From Bacillus sp. HNG (GTDB lineage: Bacteria > Bacillota > Bacilli > Bacillales > Bacillaceae_L): a stretch of DNA of 64,000 nucleotides. Positions 7,257-15,788 of this stretch are shown here, in pieces. The notes under the pieces are model-generated. The model did not search any database, was not told where the DNA came from, and saw nothing but the letters and a program-made list of their open reading frames with translations. The first letter of the stretch is position 1; every line of letters begins with the position of its first letter. A program made the position numbers and the translations under genes. Location of the stretch: the NCBI RefSeq assembly GCF_003400205.1, contig NZ_QUQV01000001.1, positions 620,001-684,000 on the forward strand, written 5' to 3'.

Positions 7257-9008
7257 CTACTTGTTTTTGAGATAATGTTCAACCATTTCATCTTCTGGAA
7301 TGGGTTTACTAAAGAAATAGCCTTGTACCTTATGACAACCCATAATTTTGAAAAATTCTACCTGTTGTTCTACTTCTACACCCTCTGCAATAACAGAAAG
7401 ACCCAGGCTCTGTGCTAAGTGAATAATCGTTGTTGTAATCGCAGCATCCTTCTCATCACGAAGCACATCCCTAACAAAGGATTGGTCAATTTTAAGTGTA
7501 TCAATCGGAAGTTCTTTAATATAGCTTAAGGAAGAATAACCAGTTCCAAAATCGTCTACCGAAATTCGTACACCAATCTGTTTTAATTTTGCGAGGGTTT
7601 GCAACGTTCTTTTCGGGTCCTGCATAGCCCCTTCTGTAAGCTCAAATTCAAGACATCCTGGGTAGATTTGATTTTCTTCGATATTTTGTTGAATCATTGT
7701 CACTAATTCAGGTTGCTGGAATTGCTTTGGTGACAAATTGATTGAAATCGAAACTGAACCATACCCGATCTCTTTCCATTGCTTTAGTTTTCGACATACC
7801 GTCTGAATAACCCATTCTCCAATTGATAAAATAAGACCTGTATCCTCCGCAATTGGAATAAACTCAGCTGGTGACACGAACCCGAGAACCGGATGCTTCC
7901 ACCGTAAAAGCGCCTCAAAGCTAGTCACTTTATCTGTACTCAGATCCAACTGTGGTTGGTAATAGATTTCAAGTTCTTTTTTTTCGATCGCTTTTCTAAG
8001 ACCTGTCTCCAGTTGCATCAAATGAGTTGTTTGTTTTTGTAAGTCTAAACTATAAAATTGATAAAGTGACCTCCCTAATTCCTTCGCCCGATACAAAGCC
8101 GTATCAGCATTTTTTATGAGTGAGTCGCCATCTCTTCCATCTGTAGGAAAGAGACTAATGCCGATGCTAGCGGATATAAAAAACTCCTTTGCTTCTAATC
8201 GGAAAGGCTTTTCAAAAGCTCTGTTCACGTTTTGAGCGAATTGTTCAGAAAGTTCTCTGGATGTGTTTGGTAGGATCACAATAAATTCGTCCCCACCTTG
8301 GCGGAACACCTTATAGCTTTTTTCACTAATAGAAGCTAATCGTTTACCCACTTCTTTTAATAGATGATCGCCAGCAACATGCCCCATTGAATCATTAAAA
8401 AATTTAAAACGGTCAAGATCAATAAACATTAATGCTAGATTTTGATTTTTCATTTGTGCTTCTTCTACTGCGTCATCTAAGTCCTCTTTTAATGAACTAC
8501 GATTTGGCAATCCTGTAAGTGGGTCATGATAGGCCATGTACGTTATCATTTCTTTATCGGCAACTCTAGCAGAGATATCACGTGTAACACTTACGATAAA
8601 TGTAATATCACCATTGTCATCAAATATCGGTGTTAGGATAGATTCTCCATGAACGACACGCTTATCAGCTAAAACAACCACATCCTGAAAAGAGACTGGT
8701 TCTTTTTTCACCATAACAGACATGTATTGTTCATGAAGATGATCTGCAGTTTCAAATGGTAATACCTCGTGAAGTGTTTTCCCTAGACTGTCACTCGTTA
8801 ATTTTGCATGCCCCTTGGCTTCTTCATTTAAGAAAACATAGGAAAAGCTGCCGTTGTCCTCTACTTTCATAACGTATATTAAATCCTTGATATGCTTAAG
8901 GATAATTTCAAAGATGATTGCTTCGATTTTATCATCAAAACGGCTAAATTGATCATCCTTTAAGATGACATTGTTCATTCTGTTCATAATACCATTCCCT
9001 ATTTTCAT
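7257..9008 (-). CDS. PAS-GGDEF-EAL protein (c-di-GMP turnover)
   Basis: A 583-residue cytosolic protein with a PAS domain (about residues 30-150), a diguanylate cyclase domain (about 155-320) with an intact GGDEF motif at 238-242, and a phosphodiesterase domain (about 335-583) with EALLRW at 365-370 and the DDFGTGYSSL loop and EGVE motif. No RxxD inhibitory site is visible in front of GGDEF. Both catalytic motifs look intact, so it may make or hydrolyse c-di-GMP, the PAS domain choosing. It occupies the ykuI position, but B. subtilis YkuI lacks the GGDEF domain. The start is uncertain: a second ATG at 8987 has a slightly better AGGGA upstream. Confidence 0.88.
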   Translation of the reverse strand: MKIGNGIMNRMNNVILKDDQFSRFDDKIEAIIFEIILKHIKDLIYVMKVEDNGSFSYVFLNEEAKGHAKLTSDSLGKTLHEVLPFETADHLHEQYMSVMVKKEPVSFQDVVVLADKRVVHGESILTPIFDDNGDITFIVSVTRDISARVADKEMITYMAYHDPLTGLPNRSSLKEDLDDAVEEAQMKNQNLALMFIDLDRFKFFNDSMGHVAGDHLLKEVGKRLASISEKSYKVFRQGGDEFIVILPNTSRELSEQFAQNVNRAFEKPFRLEAKEFFISASIGISLFPTDGRDGDSLIKNADTALYRAKELGRSLYQFYSLDLQKQTTHLMQLETGLRKAIEKKELEIYYQPQLDLSTDKVTSFEALLRWKHPVLGFVSPAEFIPIAEDTGLILSIGEWVIQTVCRKLKQWKEIGYGSVSISINLSPKQFQQPELVTMIQQNIEENQIYPGCLEFELTEGAMQDPKRTLQTLAKLKQIGVRISVDDFGTGYSSLSYIKELPIDTLKIDQSFVRDVLRDEKDAAITTTIIHLAQSLGLSVIAEGVEVEQQVEFFKIMGCHKVQGYFFSKPIPEDEMVEHYLKNK

Positions 9009-9168
9009 GTAATAGTAAATCTTTCTGCATATATCGATAAAAACCTTTATTTTTAATAGAACTATTTTAATATATCAATTGATAACATACTATGTATCGT
9101 ATACATGCTATTGAATTTGTCAAAATTCACTACTACAAGTATAATAAAAGATAGAAAGGAGAGAAAGT

Positions 9169-9636
9169 ATGAAAAAACAGGTAAATCAAACCCCGCTTGA
9201 ACCAACTGTGGACAACCTTGCTCGTGCTATCTTTGTTGTGAATCGTCATGCTAAAACAGCAACAAACCCTAAGTATTTATATTTACTTAAGCGCAAAGCC
9301 CTAGAAAAGCTTATCTTAGAAGGAAAAGCCAAAAAAGAAGGGCTTCATTTTTCCAGAAATCCGAAAAATAGTCAACAGCAATCTGATGTTTTAATTTCAG
9401 CAGGGGATTATTATTTTCACATGCCTCCTACAAAAGAAGACTTCTCACGCCTGCCACACCTTGGAAAGTTGAACCAGACATATCGCAACCCAAAAACTCA
9501 TCTATCACTTTCTCTAGCTAAAAGCCTTCTGCAGCAATACGTTGGAATCGAAGAAAAAATAGAAAATACTCAATCACCACACAAACGAACCTACCAAAAA
9601 CCCGTATTCAAAAAATTAGGAGAAAGTTATCGATAA
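9169..9636 (+). CDS. ykyB: Conserved protein YkyB
   Basis: A 155-residue basic protein matching B. subtilis YkyB through RHAKTATNPKYLYLLKRKAL, SQQQSDVLISAGDYYFHMPP and the C-terminal PVFKKLGESYR. Family function is unknown. No membrane segment or signal peptide is present. The start is well supported by AAAGGAG seven bases before ATG. It is divergent from the GGDEF-EAL gene and ends at a strong bidirectional terminator. Its position next to the ykuI slot agrees with B. subtilis gene order. Confidence 0.9.
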   Translation: MKKQVNQTPLEPTVDNLARAIFVVNRHAKTATNPKYLYLLKRKALEKLILEGKAKKEGLHFSRNPKNSQQQSDVLISAGDYYFHMPPTKEDFSRLPHLGKLNQTYRNPKTHLSLSLAKSLLQQYVGIEEKIENTQSPHKRTYQKPVFKKLGESYR

Positions 9637-9644
9637 GTCCAAAG

Positions 9645-9674
9645 AAAAAACCAGGTGTATGTACCTGGTTTTTT
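9645..9674. terminator. Bidirectional intrinsic terminator
   Basis: A perfect 12-bp stem AAAAAACCAGGT/ACCTGGTTTTTT with a 6-nt loop, between convergent ykyB and the DUF1906 gene. Confidence 0.9.
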
Positions 9675-10323
9675 AATAGAGGTAATTTAAGGTGCGTTGA
9701 TCGGCTAAATTTGTATCAATCGGGCATTCTTGGGCGTCTCTTCCATATTGCCATACCCATACATTTGCTTTGCATTTCGGTGACACTGGTCTAAAGGAGG
9801 GCGCATTTCGTTCCTTCGACACCCCAGGCTCAGGTTCAGCACTCCATAATATGGTTTGGACTGCAACCTGCTTATTTTTTCGAACTGCCTCACAATATGC
9901 ATTGGAAAAATCGCCTTCGACTGGATCATGGTAAATACCTGGACGATAACCGGTTGGGTAAATAGACTCCACCCACCCGCGAATCCACGCTTCATCTACA
10001 GCAAAAAAGCGCTCGATATTTGCAAACAGAGCTACATTATTGGGAATACCGAGACGTCTTGCATTAAATACGGCATTTCGGGCAGCGAGCTGTCCTTTTT
10101 CATAGCTAGTCGCATCAGAAAAAACATTATAAATCGGCAAAACCTTAATTCCACGATTTCGTAAAAATGAAATTTCTTCTCTTGTTAAGGCGTGTGAAAC
10201 ATTTGGCACTTCACTTAAATATCTCCCCCAAAATTTCGGGTTTCCAAATTTACTTTTCACACACGTATATAATTCTTCATCGGCTGTTGCCGCCGAATCC
10301 ACTCCCCATACATATCTTGGCAT
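9673..10323 (-). CDS. DUF1906 (Rv2525c-like) glycoside-hydrolase-like protein
   Basis: A 216-residue protein that fits the DUF1906/Rv2525c-like family, a TIM barrel related to GH25 lysozymes. It opens with MPRYVWGVDSAATADEEL, has the strand segment IKVLPIYNVF and YRPGIYHDPVEG in the middle, and ends VWVWQYGRDAQECPIDTNLA, typical for the family's closing strands. Acidic residues at barrel ends could be catalytic, but which ones is not clear. There is no signal peptide or membrane anchor although the family acts on cell-wall-like glycans. AAGGAGT precedes the start by 7 nt. It lies 95 bp after the lectin-like gene on the same strand and is probably its operon partner. Confidence 0.78.
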   Translation of the reverse strand: MPRYVWGVDSAATADEELYTCVKSKFGNPKFWGRYLSEVPNVSHALTREEISFLRNRGIKVLPIYNVFSDATSYEKGQLAARNAVFNARRLGIPNNVALFANIERFFAVDEAWIRGWVESIYPTGYRPGIYHDPVEGDFSNAYCEAVRKNKQVAVQTILWSAEPEPGVSKERNAPSFRPVSPKCKANVWVWQYGRDAQECPIDTNLADQRTLNYLY

Positions 10324-10418
10324 TTTTACAACTCCTTAGTGCATACAAGATCAAACTCTGAATTAGTTATTCTTCTGCATTCCCGCCATCAATAGTGGAG
10401 GATTGCTGCTACCTAAAA

Positions 10419-11687
10419 TTATGCTTTCCATTTATGGATCAGTTGATTGTTTTCTCCTCTTGCAAAGACATCAATTCGATTGCGACTCCATGAGGCAGAG
10501 GATGGTTCGGAGGTTAATGTTCCACCAAGATTTTCCCACTCACTCCAACTACTTCCGTCCCAATTTTTTAAATACAGATGATTATCTGTGCCTTTTACGA
10601 AAACATCTAGATTATTAGATTTTCTTGAAGATGCAGCAGGACTTGAGGTTAATTGACCACCAAGATCCTCCCAATTGCTCCAGTTCGAGCCATCCCAATA
10701 CTTATGATAAAGAGCTCGATTCTCTCCTCTAGCAAAGACATCGATACGATTAGGTCCCCATGATACGGCACCAGGTGCTGAAGTTAAGACACCGCCTAAA
10801 TCCTCCCACTCACTCCATTCCAAACCATCCCAATATTTATGATAAAGATGGCGATCCGTACCTCTGCCAAATACATCTAGTCGATTTTCCCCCCACGATG
10901 CAACAGCAGGCGATGACGAAAGAACTCCTCCTAAATCCTCCCACTCACTCCATGATGAGCCATCCCAGTATTTATGAATTAAATGGTTATTATCACCACG
11001 CGCAAAAACGTCTACTCGCCCTGGTCCCCATGACACGGCAGCCGGTGAAGAAGTGAGAGATCCTCCAAGGTCCTCCCAATCTGTCCAGTTTGATCCGTCC
11101 CACATCCGGCGGTAGAGGACCCGATTTCTTCCACGTACATAGACATCTAATTGGTTTCTTCCAGGAACCGTAGCCGACGGTCCTGATGTTAGGTAACCCC
11201 CAAGGTCCTCCCAATCGCTCCAATTTTTTTCAGGAGTGTAGCCAATATTTTCATAAGTAAGTCGAATAATCGACTTCATAATCCGTTGAAGAACCTGCTC
11301 TGGAATGCGATATGGGCCCAGCACAACGAAGATCCAATTAGCTTGATTCTGAAAAGCACGATAGGCCTGATTTACCTTTTGATCTAGAGACCCTGAAAAT
11401 TGATTTTGAGTCATAAGTGTAAACATTACAAGCTGCATCGCTATATACCGAGACATTCTTCGGTTAACATTAAATTCTGCTAATTCATCATAATGAGGTT
11501 TTACATATTTTCGTACTTCTTTCCACACGTTTTGAAACTCTTCTGTTTGTCTTTTTTGATTTTCCGGTGTGTTTGGATTTATATAATAAGCTTGTTGGTA
11601 GCCATTAACGGGATAATTTGGATAATAATATTGTGGAACTGCTCGGTTATACGGATTCATTTGATATCCACCATATGGTTGATTCAT
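10419..11687 (-). CDS. Beta-propeller lectin-like protein (PLL/DUF346 repeats)
   Basis: A 422-residue protein. The N-terminal 50 residues are rich in Tyr, Pro, Asn and Gly (MNQPYGGYQMNPYNRAVPQY and on), followed by a helical segment to about 140. The rest is six near-identical repeats of about 47 residues, each with a core like WDGSSWSEWEDLGG, then LDVFARG and HLYHKYWDG. This is the DUF346/PLL pattern of beta-propeller lectins. No signal peptide is seen. GGAGGT lies 7 nt before the chosen ATG; the frame is open further upstream. The composition of the N-terminus resembles spore-surface proteins, but that is inference. It is upstream of the DUF1906 gene. Confidence 0.75.
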   Translation of the reverse strand: MNQPYGGYQMNPYNRAVPQYYYPNYPVNGYQQAYYINPNTPENQKRQTEEFQNVWKEVRKYVKPHYDELAEFNVNRRMSRYIAMQLVMFTLMTQNQFSGSLDQKVNQAYRAFQNQANWIFVVLGPYRIPEQVLQRIMKSIIRLTYENIGYTPEKNWSDWEDLGGYLTSGPSATVPGRNQLDVYVRGRNRVLYRRMWDGSNWTDWEDLGGSLTSSPAAVSWGPGRVDVFARGDNNHLIHKYWDGSSWSEWEDLGGVLSSSPAVASWGENRLDVFGRGTDRHLYHKYWDGLEWSEWEDLGGVLTSAPGAVSWGPNRIDVFARGENRALYHKYWDGSNWSNWEDLGGQLTSSPAASSRKSNNLDVFVKGTDNHLYLKNWDGSSWSEWENLGGTLTSEPSSASWSRNRIDVFARGENNQLIHKWKA

Positions 11688-11983
11688 AGCAGGTACCTCC
11701 CTTTTATAAAAAGTCCTCATATCATACTATGATGTAAATTAGGAAAGTAACCCATTTTTTCTTAATCTCTAACACTTATCACAACGTTTTTCCAATTCAA
11801 CTAAGTTCTGACATATCTAAATTTTCTAAAAAATACTTTACTTTTTACCGTTTTCCCTTCATAATAGAAAGACAACTAGATGATGCAATAGTTTCCTAAA
11901 ATAGCATGGAGTATCTAGGGACGCTTATAGGTAAACCAACGTTTTTTACAAATAAGCGAAAAATCAAAAGGAGTGATTACGTA

Positions 11984-12220
11984 ATGGACCATTTTAACAA
12001 AGAGCAAAAAAATGAAGTAGTTGTTATACCTCAAACGCCTGATGAAGAGATGTATGAGAAGGTAGCAGAAATGGTTCTCATCCAATCACAGGCCTCCTTT
12101 AAGAAAGAACAGTTGCTTAAACAAATTGACCAATCACTAATTGATCGAGATGAAACTTTATTTATGAAACTTACAAAACAATATAATATGTTACTGTCCC
12201 AACATCATTTTTTACAATAA
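11984..12220 (+). CDS. IDEAL-domain small protein
   Basis: A 78-residue protein whose C-terminal half, LLKQIDQSLIDRDETLFMKL, fits the IDEAL domain, a short helical module in Bacillales proteins of unknown function. The N-terminal half is charged (MDHFNKEQKNEVVVIPQTP). The frame is open from 11906, but AAAGGAG before the ATG at 11984 gives a normal start and the additional residues have no features. It stands alone on the plus strand and ends at a strong terminator. Confidence 0.72.
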   Translation: MDHFNKEQKNEVVVIPQTPDEEMYEKVAEMVLIQSQASFKKEQLLKQIDQSLIDRDETLFMKLTKQYNMLLSQHHFLQ

Positions 12221-12226
12221 ATAATA

Positions 12227-12258
12227 GGCTAGTGCGAGATGCACTAGCCATTTCTTTT
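12227..12258 (+). terminator. Intrinsic terminator of IDEAL-domain gene
   Basis: A perfect 9-bp stem GGCTAGTGC/GCACTAGCC with a 5-nt loop and a T-rich tail. Confidence 0.85.
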
Positions 12259-12295
12259 CACAAAAACGGTGCAGCCTTCAGTAGCTACACCGTTT
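12258..12295 (-). terminator. Intrinsic terminator of PAS kinase gene
   Basis: Stem AAACGGTG/CACCGTTT with a short additional AGC/GCT pair inside; the T tail reads on the minus strand. It overlaps the kinase stop codon. Confidence 0.75.
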
Positions 12296-14141
12296 CGTTT
12301 ATCCGCGGAAGCTTTATTTTAAAGGTTGTGCCTTCGTTTTCTTTACTATCTACGGTAATTTCTCCATTATGGTTTTCAATAATATTATAGCTTACCATTA
12401 GGCCAAGGCCTGTTCCTTTTTCTTTCGTTGTATAAAAAGGCTCCCCAATTCTGTCAAGGATGGATTTTGGAATGCCACACCCCTCATCAATAAATAAGAT
12501 ATAGATGAAGTCATTTGTAACCCTTGTGCGAATAATGATTGTTCCGCCATTTTCCATCGCATCTATGGAATTCTTAATGAGGTTGATGAAGACTTGCTTA
12601 ATCTGATTTTCATCACAGGTAATAATCGAATCTTCATTCACAAAATCAATATTGATTTGAATATTTTGCAGAATGGCCTGTGTCTCAAGAAGTGTCACAA
12701 CGTCACGCAAAATAATCCGGATATCCTTATTCTTGAATTTTATTTCGGACGGCTTTGCCAATAGCAAAAGCTCACTTAAGATTAATTCAATGCGATTTAA
12801 TTCAGAAAAAATAATGTCAAAATAATTCTGTTTCCCTTGGAATTCATCATTAAACAATTGCAAAAATCCTTTGATTGCGGTTAATGGATTCCTTATTTCA
12901 TGCGCAATTCCCGCAGCAAGCTGTCCGGCAATAGATAGTTTTTCAGATTTAATCATTAATTCCTCTGCTTTTATTCGGTCAGATATATCTCGAATAATGA
13001 CTTGAACGGCTGCTTCCCCGAAATATGTGGTTGGTATGCCGATTAATTCTGTATAAATTTGCTTTCCTTGAAACGTATACCATGATTGTTTACTAAAATT
13101 AACTTCCTTCTTTTCGGAATTTACAATACCGATGAATTCTCTGACTTGGTCATGATTATCTGGATGAAGAAAGGTATAAATATTTTTCCCTAACATTTCT
13201 GTATAGCTGTTAGCCCCAAACATTTTTACACCTGAGTCATTGATAAACACCCAATTATTTTGATAAATGACAGCGATGGTATCGATTGAATTTTGAATAA
13301 TTCGTTGGTAGCGTTCACGGCTTCTATGGATGATATCGTGGAATGACTTTCGTGATGAGATATCGTGCAAAACGATATACTCATAGATTTCATCATGGAT
13401 GTAGATCGGAACTTCCTTCACTTCCACATAAATTTTTTCGTTGTTTTGTTTCTTCCATCTTTGTTCAATTATACCTAAACGAAATCCACTCTGAAGCTGC
13501 TCAATTCGTTTACCCACCACTTCGTGGAATTCTTCGTCTATAAACTGATAAATTGTGTTCCCAATTACCTCATCCGGGTGTTGAATTTCTAATAAGGAAG
13601 CTGCTTCCCTGTTCAAATACACGACTTGACCTAATTTTGCAATAATGATTGGAAATGGAGCTTCATCTATTAAAATAGGGGCATCAACTAACCTAGTAAT
13701 CGGGAAAGTCTTATCCGGAAAAAGCGACGATAACAACGTATTAGGGCTGTTCTCCTCAATAATGCAGTCATTTGCGGGATCCACTAACACGTTCATTTTT
13801 AAAAGAATTTCTTCATATTCGCAAGACGTGGTGTCAAAGATAGGCTCAACAATAGTCTCGAACCAGATAACATCATTATTAGTTTTCAACACTCTTAGTG
13901 CACATGCTGATTGTTGTTGTTTGTTGAAAAAATAACTTTCAAGCATGAACCGGTCATCTTTATGTATGATATTTTTGATTGAAGTTCCAATTAACATATC
14001 TTTTGTGTAGCCTAAAACATCTTTACAGTTGCTAGAAATATAAAGAATTTGACCATTTACAGTCACTGTTAATACAAGATTAACAGATGAAGGTGTTGCC
14101 GATACATGTTCCGGAGCACTTTGTGAATTTCCTGTTCTCAT
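12285..14141 (-). CDS. Soluble multi-PAS histidine kinase, sporulation-kinase type
   Basis: A 618-residue histidine kinase with three PAS-like domains (about residues 20-120, 155-265 and 275-390), a HisKA domain with phosphoacceptor His414 in GIAHEIRNPLTAIKGF, and an ATPase domain with the N box FINLIKNSIDAMENGG and G box GTGLGLMVSYNI. No membrane segment is present, so it senses inside the cell. The HisKA sequence is of the KinA-KinE class that phosphorylates Spo0F in B. subtilis, and there is no response regulator gene nearby, which fits an orphan phosphorelay kinase. The start follows a GAGGTGGGGG stretch. Which Kin it corresponds to cannot be told. Confidence 0.85.
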   Translation of the reverse strand: MRTGNSQSAPEHVSATPSSVNLVLTVTVNGQILYISSNCKDVLGYTKDMLIGTSIKNIIHKDDRFMLESYFFNKQQQSACALRVLKTNNDVIWFETIVEPIFDTTSCEYEEILLKMNVLVDPANDCIIEENSPNTLLSSLFPDKTFPITRLVDAPILIDEAPFPIIIAKLGQVVYLNREAASLLEIQHPDEVIGNTIYQFIDEEFHEVVGKRIEQLQSGFRLGIIEQRWKKQNNEKIYVEVKEVPIYIHDEIYEYIVLHDISSRKSFHDIIHRSRERYQRIIQNSIDTIAVIYQNNWVFINDSGVKMFGANSYTEMLGKNIYTFLHPDNHDQVREFIGIVNSEKKEVNFSKQSWYTFQGKQIYTELIGIPTTYFGEAAVQVIIRDISDRIKAEELMIKSEKLSIAGQLAAGIAHEIRNPLTAIKGFLQLFNDEFQGKQNYFDIIFSELNRIELILSELLLLAKPSEIKFKNKDIRIILRDVVTLLETQAILQNIQINIDFVNEDSIITCDENQIKQVFINLIKNSIDAMENGGTIIIRTRVTNDFIYILFIDEGCGIPKSILDRIGEPFYTTKEKGTGLGLMVSYNIIENHNGEITVDSKENEGTTFKIKLPRINETV

Positions 14142-14372
14142 CTATTGAACCCCCACCTCTCTATCACTTATTTCGTCGTTATGGTCAATCTTGTATATGA
14201 ATTTGGAAGTATTCTGTACGTGTATGTTGGTAGGTGTAACCATTTTTTTACTATACTATTACATTAAGTTAGGGGCTAAATCATATCCATAGGTAGAAAG
14301 ACCTGTTTTATTATTATTATAAAGAAAATTCAGCAAAATTCCCAATATTTTTTGGAGTTTGTCAAAATGCGA

Positions 14373-14401
14373 AAATCTAGGTCGTAGAGTGACCTAGATT
14401 T
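14373..14401. terminator. Orphan terminator-like hairpin
   Basis: A perfect 11-bp stem AAATCTAGGTC/GACCTAGATTT with a 7-nt loop and T-rich flanks. In the 333-bp gap between the kinase and the Lys-rich gene it is 30 bp from another terminator. No gene ends directly at it. Nothing else is recognised in 14142-14372. Confidence 0.6.
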
Positions 14402-14423
14402 TACGTTTATTTATGGATGGATG

Positions 14424-14462
14424 CAGAAAAAAATTCGACAAGTTCATATACTTGTCGAATTT
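14424..14462 (-). terminator. Intrinsic terminator of the Lys-rich small gene
   Basis: A perfect 13-bp stem AAATTCGACAAGT/ACTTGTCGAATTT, 6-nt loop, and a T run on the minus strand, 14 bp after the stop codon. Confidence 0.85.
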
Positions 14463-14475
14463 GGTAGGTGAGGAA

Positions 14476-14658
14476 CTAAAGTCCACCTTCGTATTTTCCA
14501 TTGTTTTTAGACGCTTTTTCTTTTTTTGCTTTTTTCTTGTGCGCTTTGTTTGCTGCTGCACTACCCAACTCTTTCCCGAATTCAGTATCCGTTACAGCCG
14601 AATCAAAACCTTTTTTGTTCTTTTGTTCGGGATCATTCTTTTTATTTCGTTTTGCCAT
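14476..14658 (-). CDS. Small lysine-rich protein, possibly spore-associated
   Basis: A 60-residue very basic protein: it opens MAKRNKKNDPEQKNKKG, has a central FDSAVTDTEFGKELG, and ends in a run of Lys and Ala then NNGKYEGGL. Size, charge and hydrophilicity resemble minor small acid-soluble spore proteins, but no family is recognised. The longer open frame is rejected because AAGGGGG precedes this ATG. That Shine-Dalgarno sequence forms the 3' arm of an inverted repeat (14672-14709), which might limit translation. It has a strong terminator of its own. Confidence 0.6.
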   Translation of the reverse strand: MAKRNKKNDPEQKNKKGFDSAVTDTEFGKELGSAAANKAHKKKAKKEKASKNNGKYEGGL

Positions 14659-14671
14659 AAGAAAGTGCACC

Positions 14672-14709
14672 CCCTTAGAGATTATCATCCTTATTTTCTT
14701 CTCTAAGGG
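14672..14709 (-). repeat. Inverted repeat overlapping the ribosome-binding site
   Basis: A perfect 9-bp inverted repeat, CCCTTAGAG/CTCTAAGGG, arms at 14672-14680 and 14701-14709. On the minus strand the 3' arm runs into the AAGGGGG ribosome-binding site of the Lys-rich gene. It could be a translation-limiting hairpin or an operator. Confidence 0.5.
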
Positions 14710-14881
14710 TTTTTCTATACAAAAATAGGCAAGTGAGTTAATTGCCAAACGTATTTATAGTCATAAGTTATAAAATACGGCTATTAGTAGGATTTTTCGG
14801 CCAATTCCTAAAAGATACGGTCAATAAATATAATTAGATAGCCGATAGCAGAATCGTGGGTCTCTGAATCCATCGAACCCT

Positions 14882-15772
14882 TTATTCCCAGAGCTTGAAG
14901 ATGGCTTGGGTGCCGCTATTTTCTTCCCCTTTTTCAGCTAGTTCGTCGTACATTTGTTTCGCAAGCTCAAGACCTGGTGTTTCCATTCCCATTGCTTTGG
15001 CCTCTTCAAGAGCGATTCCCATGTCTTTAATAAAATGTTTAATGAAGAAACCAGGTTCAAAGTTACCAGCGATCATCCGAGGAGCCAGGTTGCTTAGTGA
15101 CCAACTTCCAGCGGCACCTGTTGAAATACTTTTTAATACTGTTTCAGGATCAAGGCCAGATTTTTTCGCATAGACCATCGCTTCCGCTACACCAATCATA
15201 TTTGAAGCAATCGCAATTTGATTACACATTTTCGTATGTTGGCCGGAACCCGCTTGTCCTTGGTATACGATGTTCTGTCCCATTATTTCTAGAAGTGGCT
15301 TGCATGCTTCAAATACATCACGATCGCCACCTACCATAATGGCCAATCTTGCTTCTTTTGCACCGACATCTCCACCGGAGACAGGTGCATCTAAGGAATG
15401 CATGCCTTTTTGTTTTGCAGCCTCATAAATTTTGATTGCTAAAGAAGGAGTCGAGGTTGTCATATCAATAAAGTACGTTCCCTTGTTTGCATGTGCCAAA
15501 AGTCCGTTTTCACCTAGGTAGACCTCCTCCACATCGTACGGATATCCAACCATTGTAATGACAATACTTGCTTCTTGAGCCACTTCTGCTACTGACTGTT
15601 TCCAAACTGCGGCCTGTTCAACAAGTTCAGCCGCTTTTTCCTTTGTACGTGTATAGACGAGTACTTTATATCCTTTTGAAAGGATATGGCCAGCCATACT
15701 TTTTCCCATCACACCTATTCCAATAAACCCAACTACCGTGTTACTAGGTAAGACATTTTTATGTACCATCAT
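14882..15772 (-). CDS. ykwC: NAD(P)-dependent beta-hydroxyacid dehydrogenase YkwC
   Basis: A 296-residue member of the 3-hydroxyisobutyrate dehydrogenase family. The dinucleotide-binding motif GFIGIGVMGKSMAGHIL is at residues about 15-31, the substrate-binding signature DAPVSGGDVGA is in the middle, and the catalytic lysine lies in GSGQHTKMCNQ. B. subtilis YkwC matches closely. It oxidises a beta-hydroxy acid to a semialdehyde or keto acid, substrate unknown. Two adjacent ATGs compete for the start; GGGAG has better spacing to the second (15769). A MITE-like repeat lies directly upstream, so the promoter may sit inside or beyond it. Confidence 0.88.
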   Translation of the reverse strand: MMVHKNVLPSNTVVGFIGIGVMGKSMAGHILSKGYKVLVYTRTKEKAAELVEQAAVWKQSVAEVAQEASIVITMVGYPYDVEEVYLGENGLLAHANKGTYFIDMTTSTPSLAIKIYEAAKQKGMHSLDAPVSGGDVGAKEARLAIMVGGDRDVFEACKPLLEIMGQNIVYQGQAGSGQHTKMCNQIAIASNMIGVAEAMVYAKKSGLDPETVLKSISTGAAGSWSLSNLAPRMIAGNFEPGFFIKHFIKDMGIALEEAKAMGMETPGLELAKQMYDELAEKGEENSGTQAIFKLWE

Positions 15773-15788
15773 ATTAACTCCCTCGTTT

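Noticed and set aside
11906-11983. Longer form of the IDEAL-domain protein
   Set aside because: No ribosome-binding site before 11906, while AAAGGAG precedes 11984.
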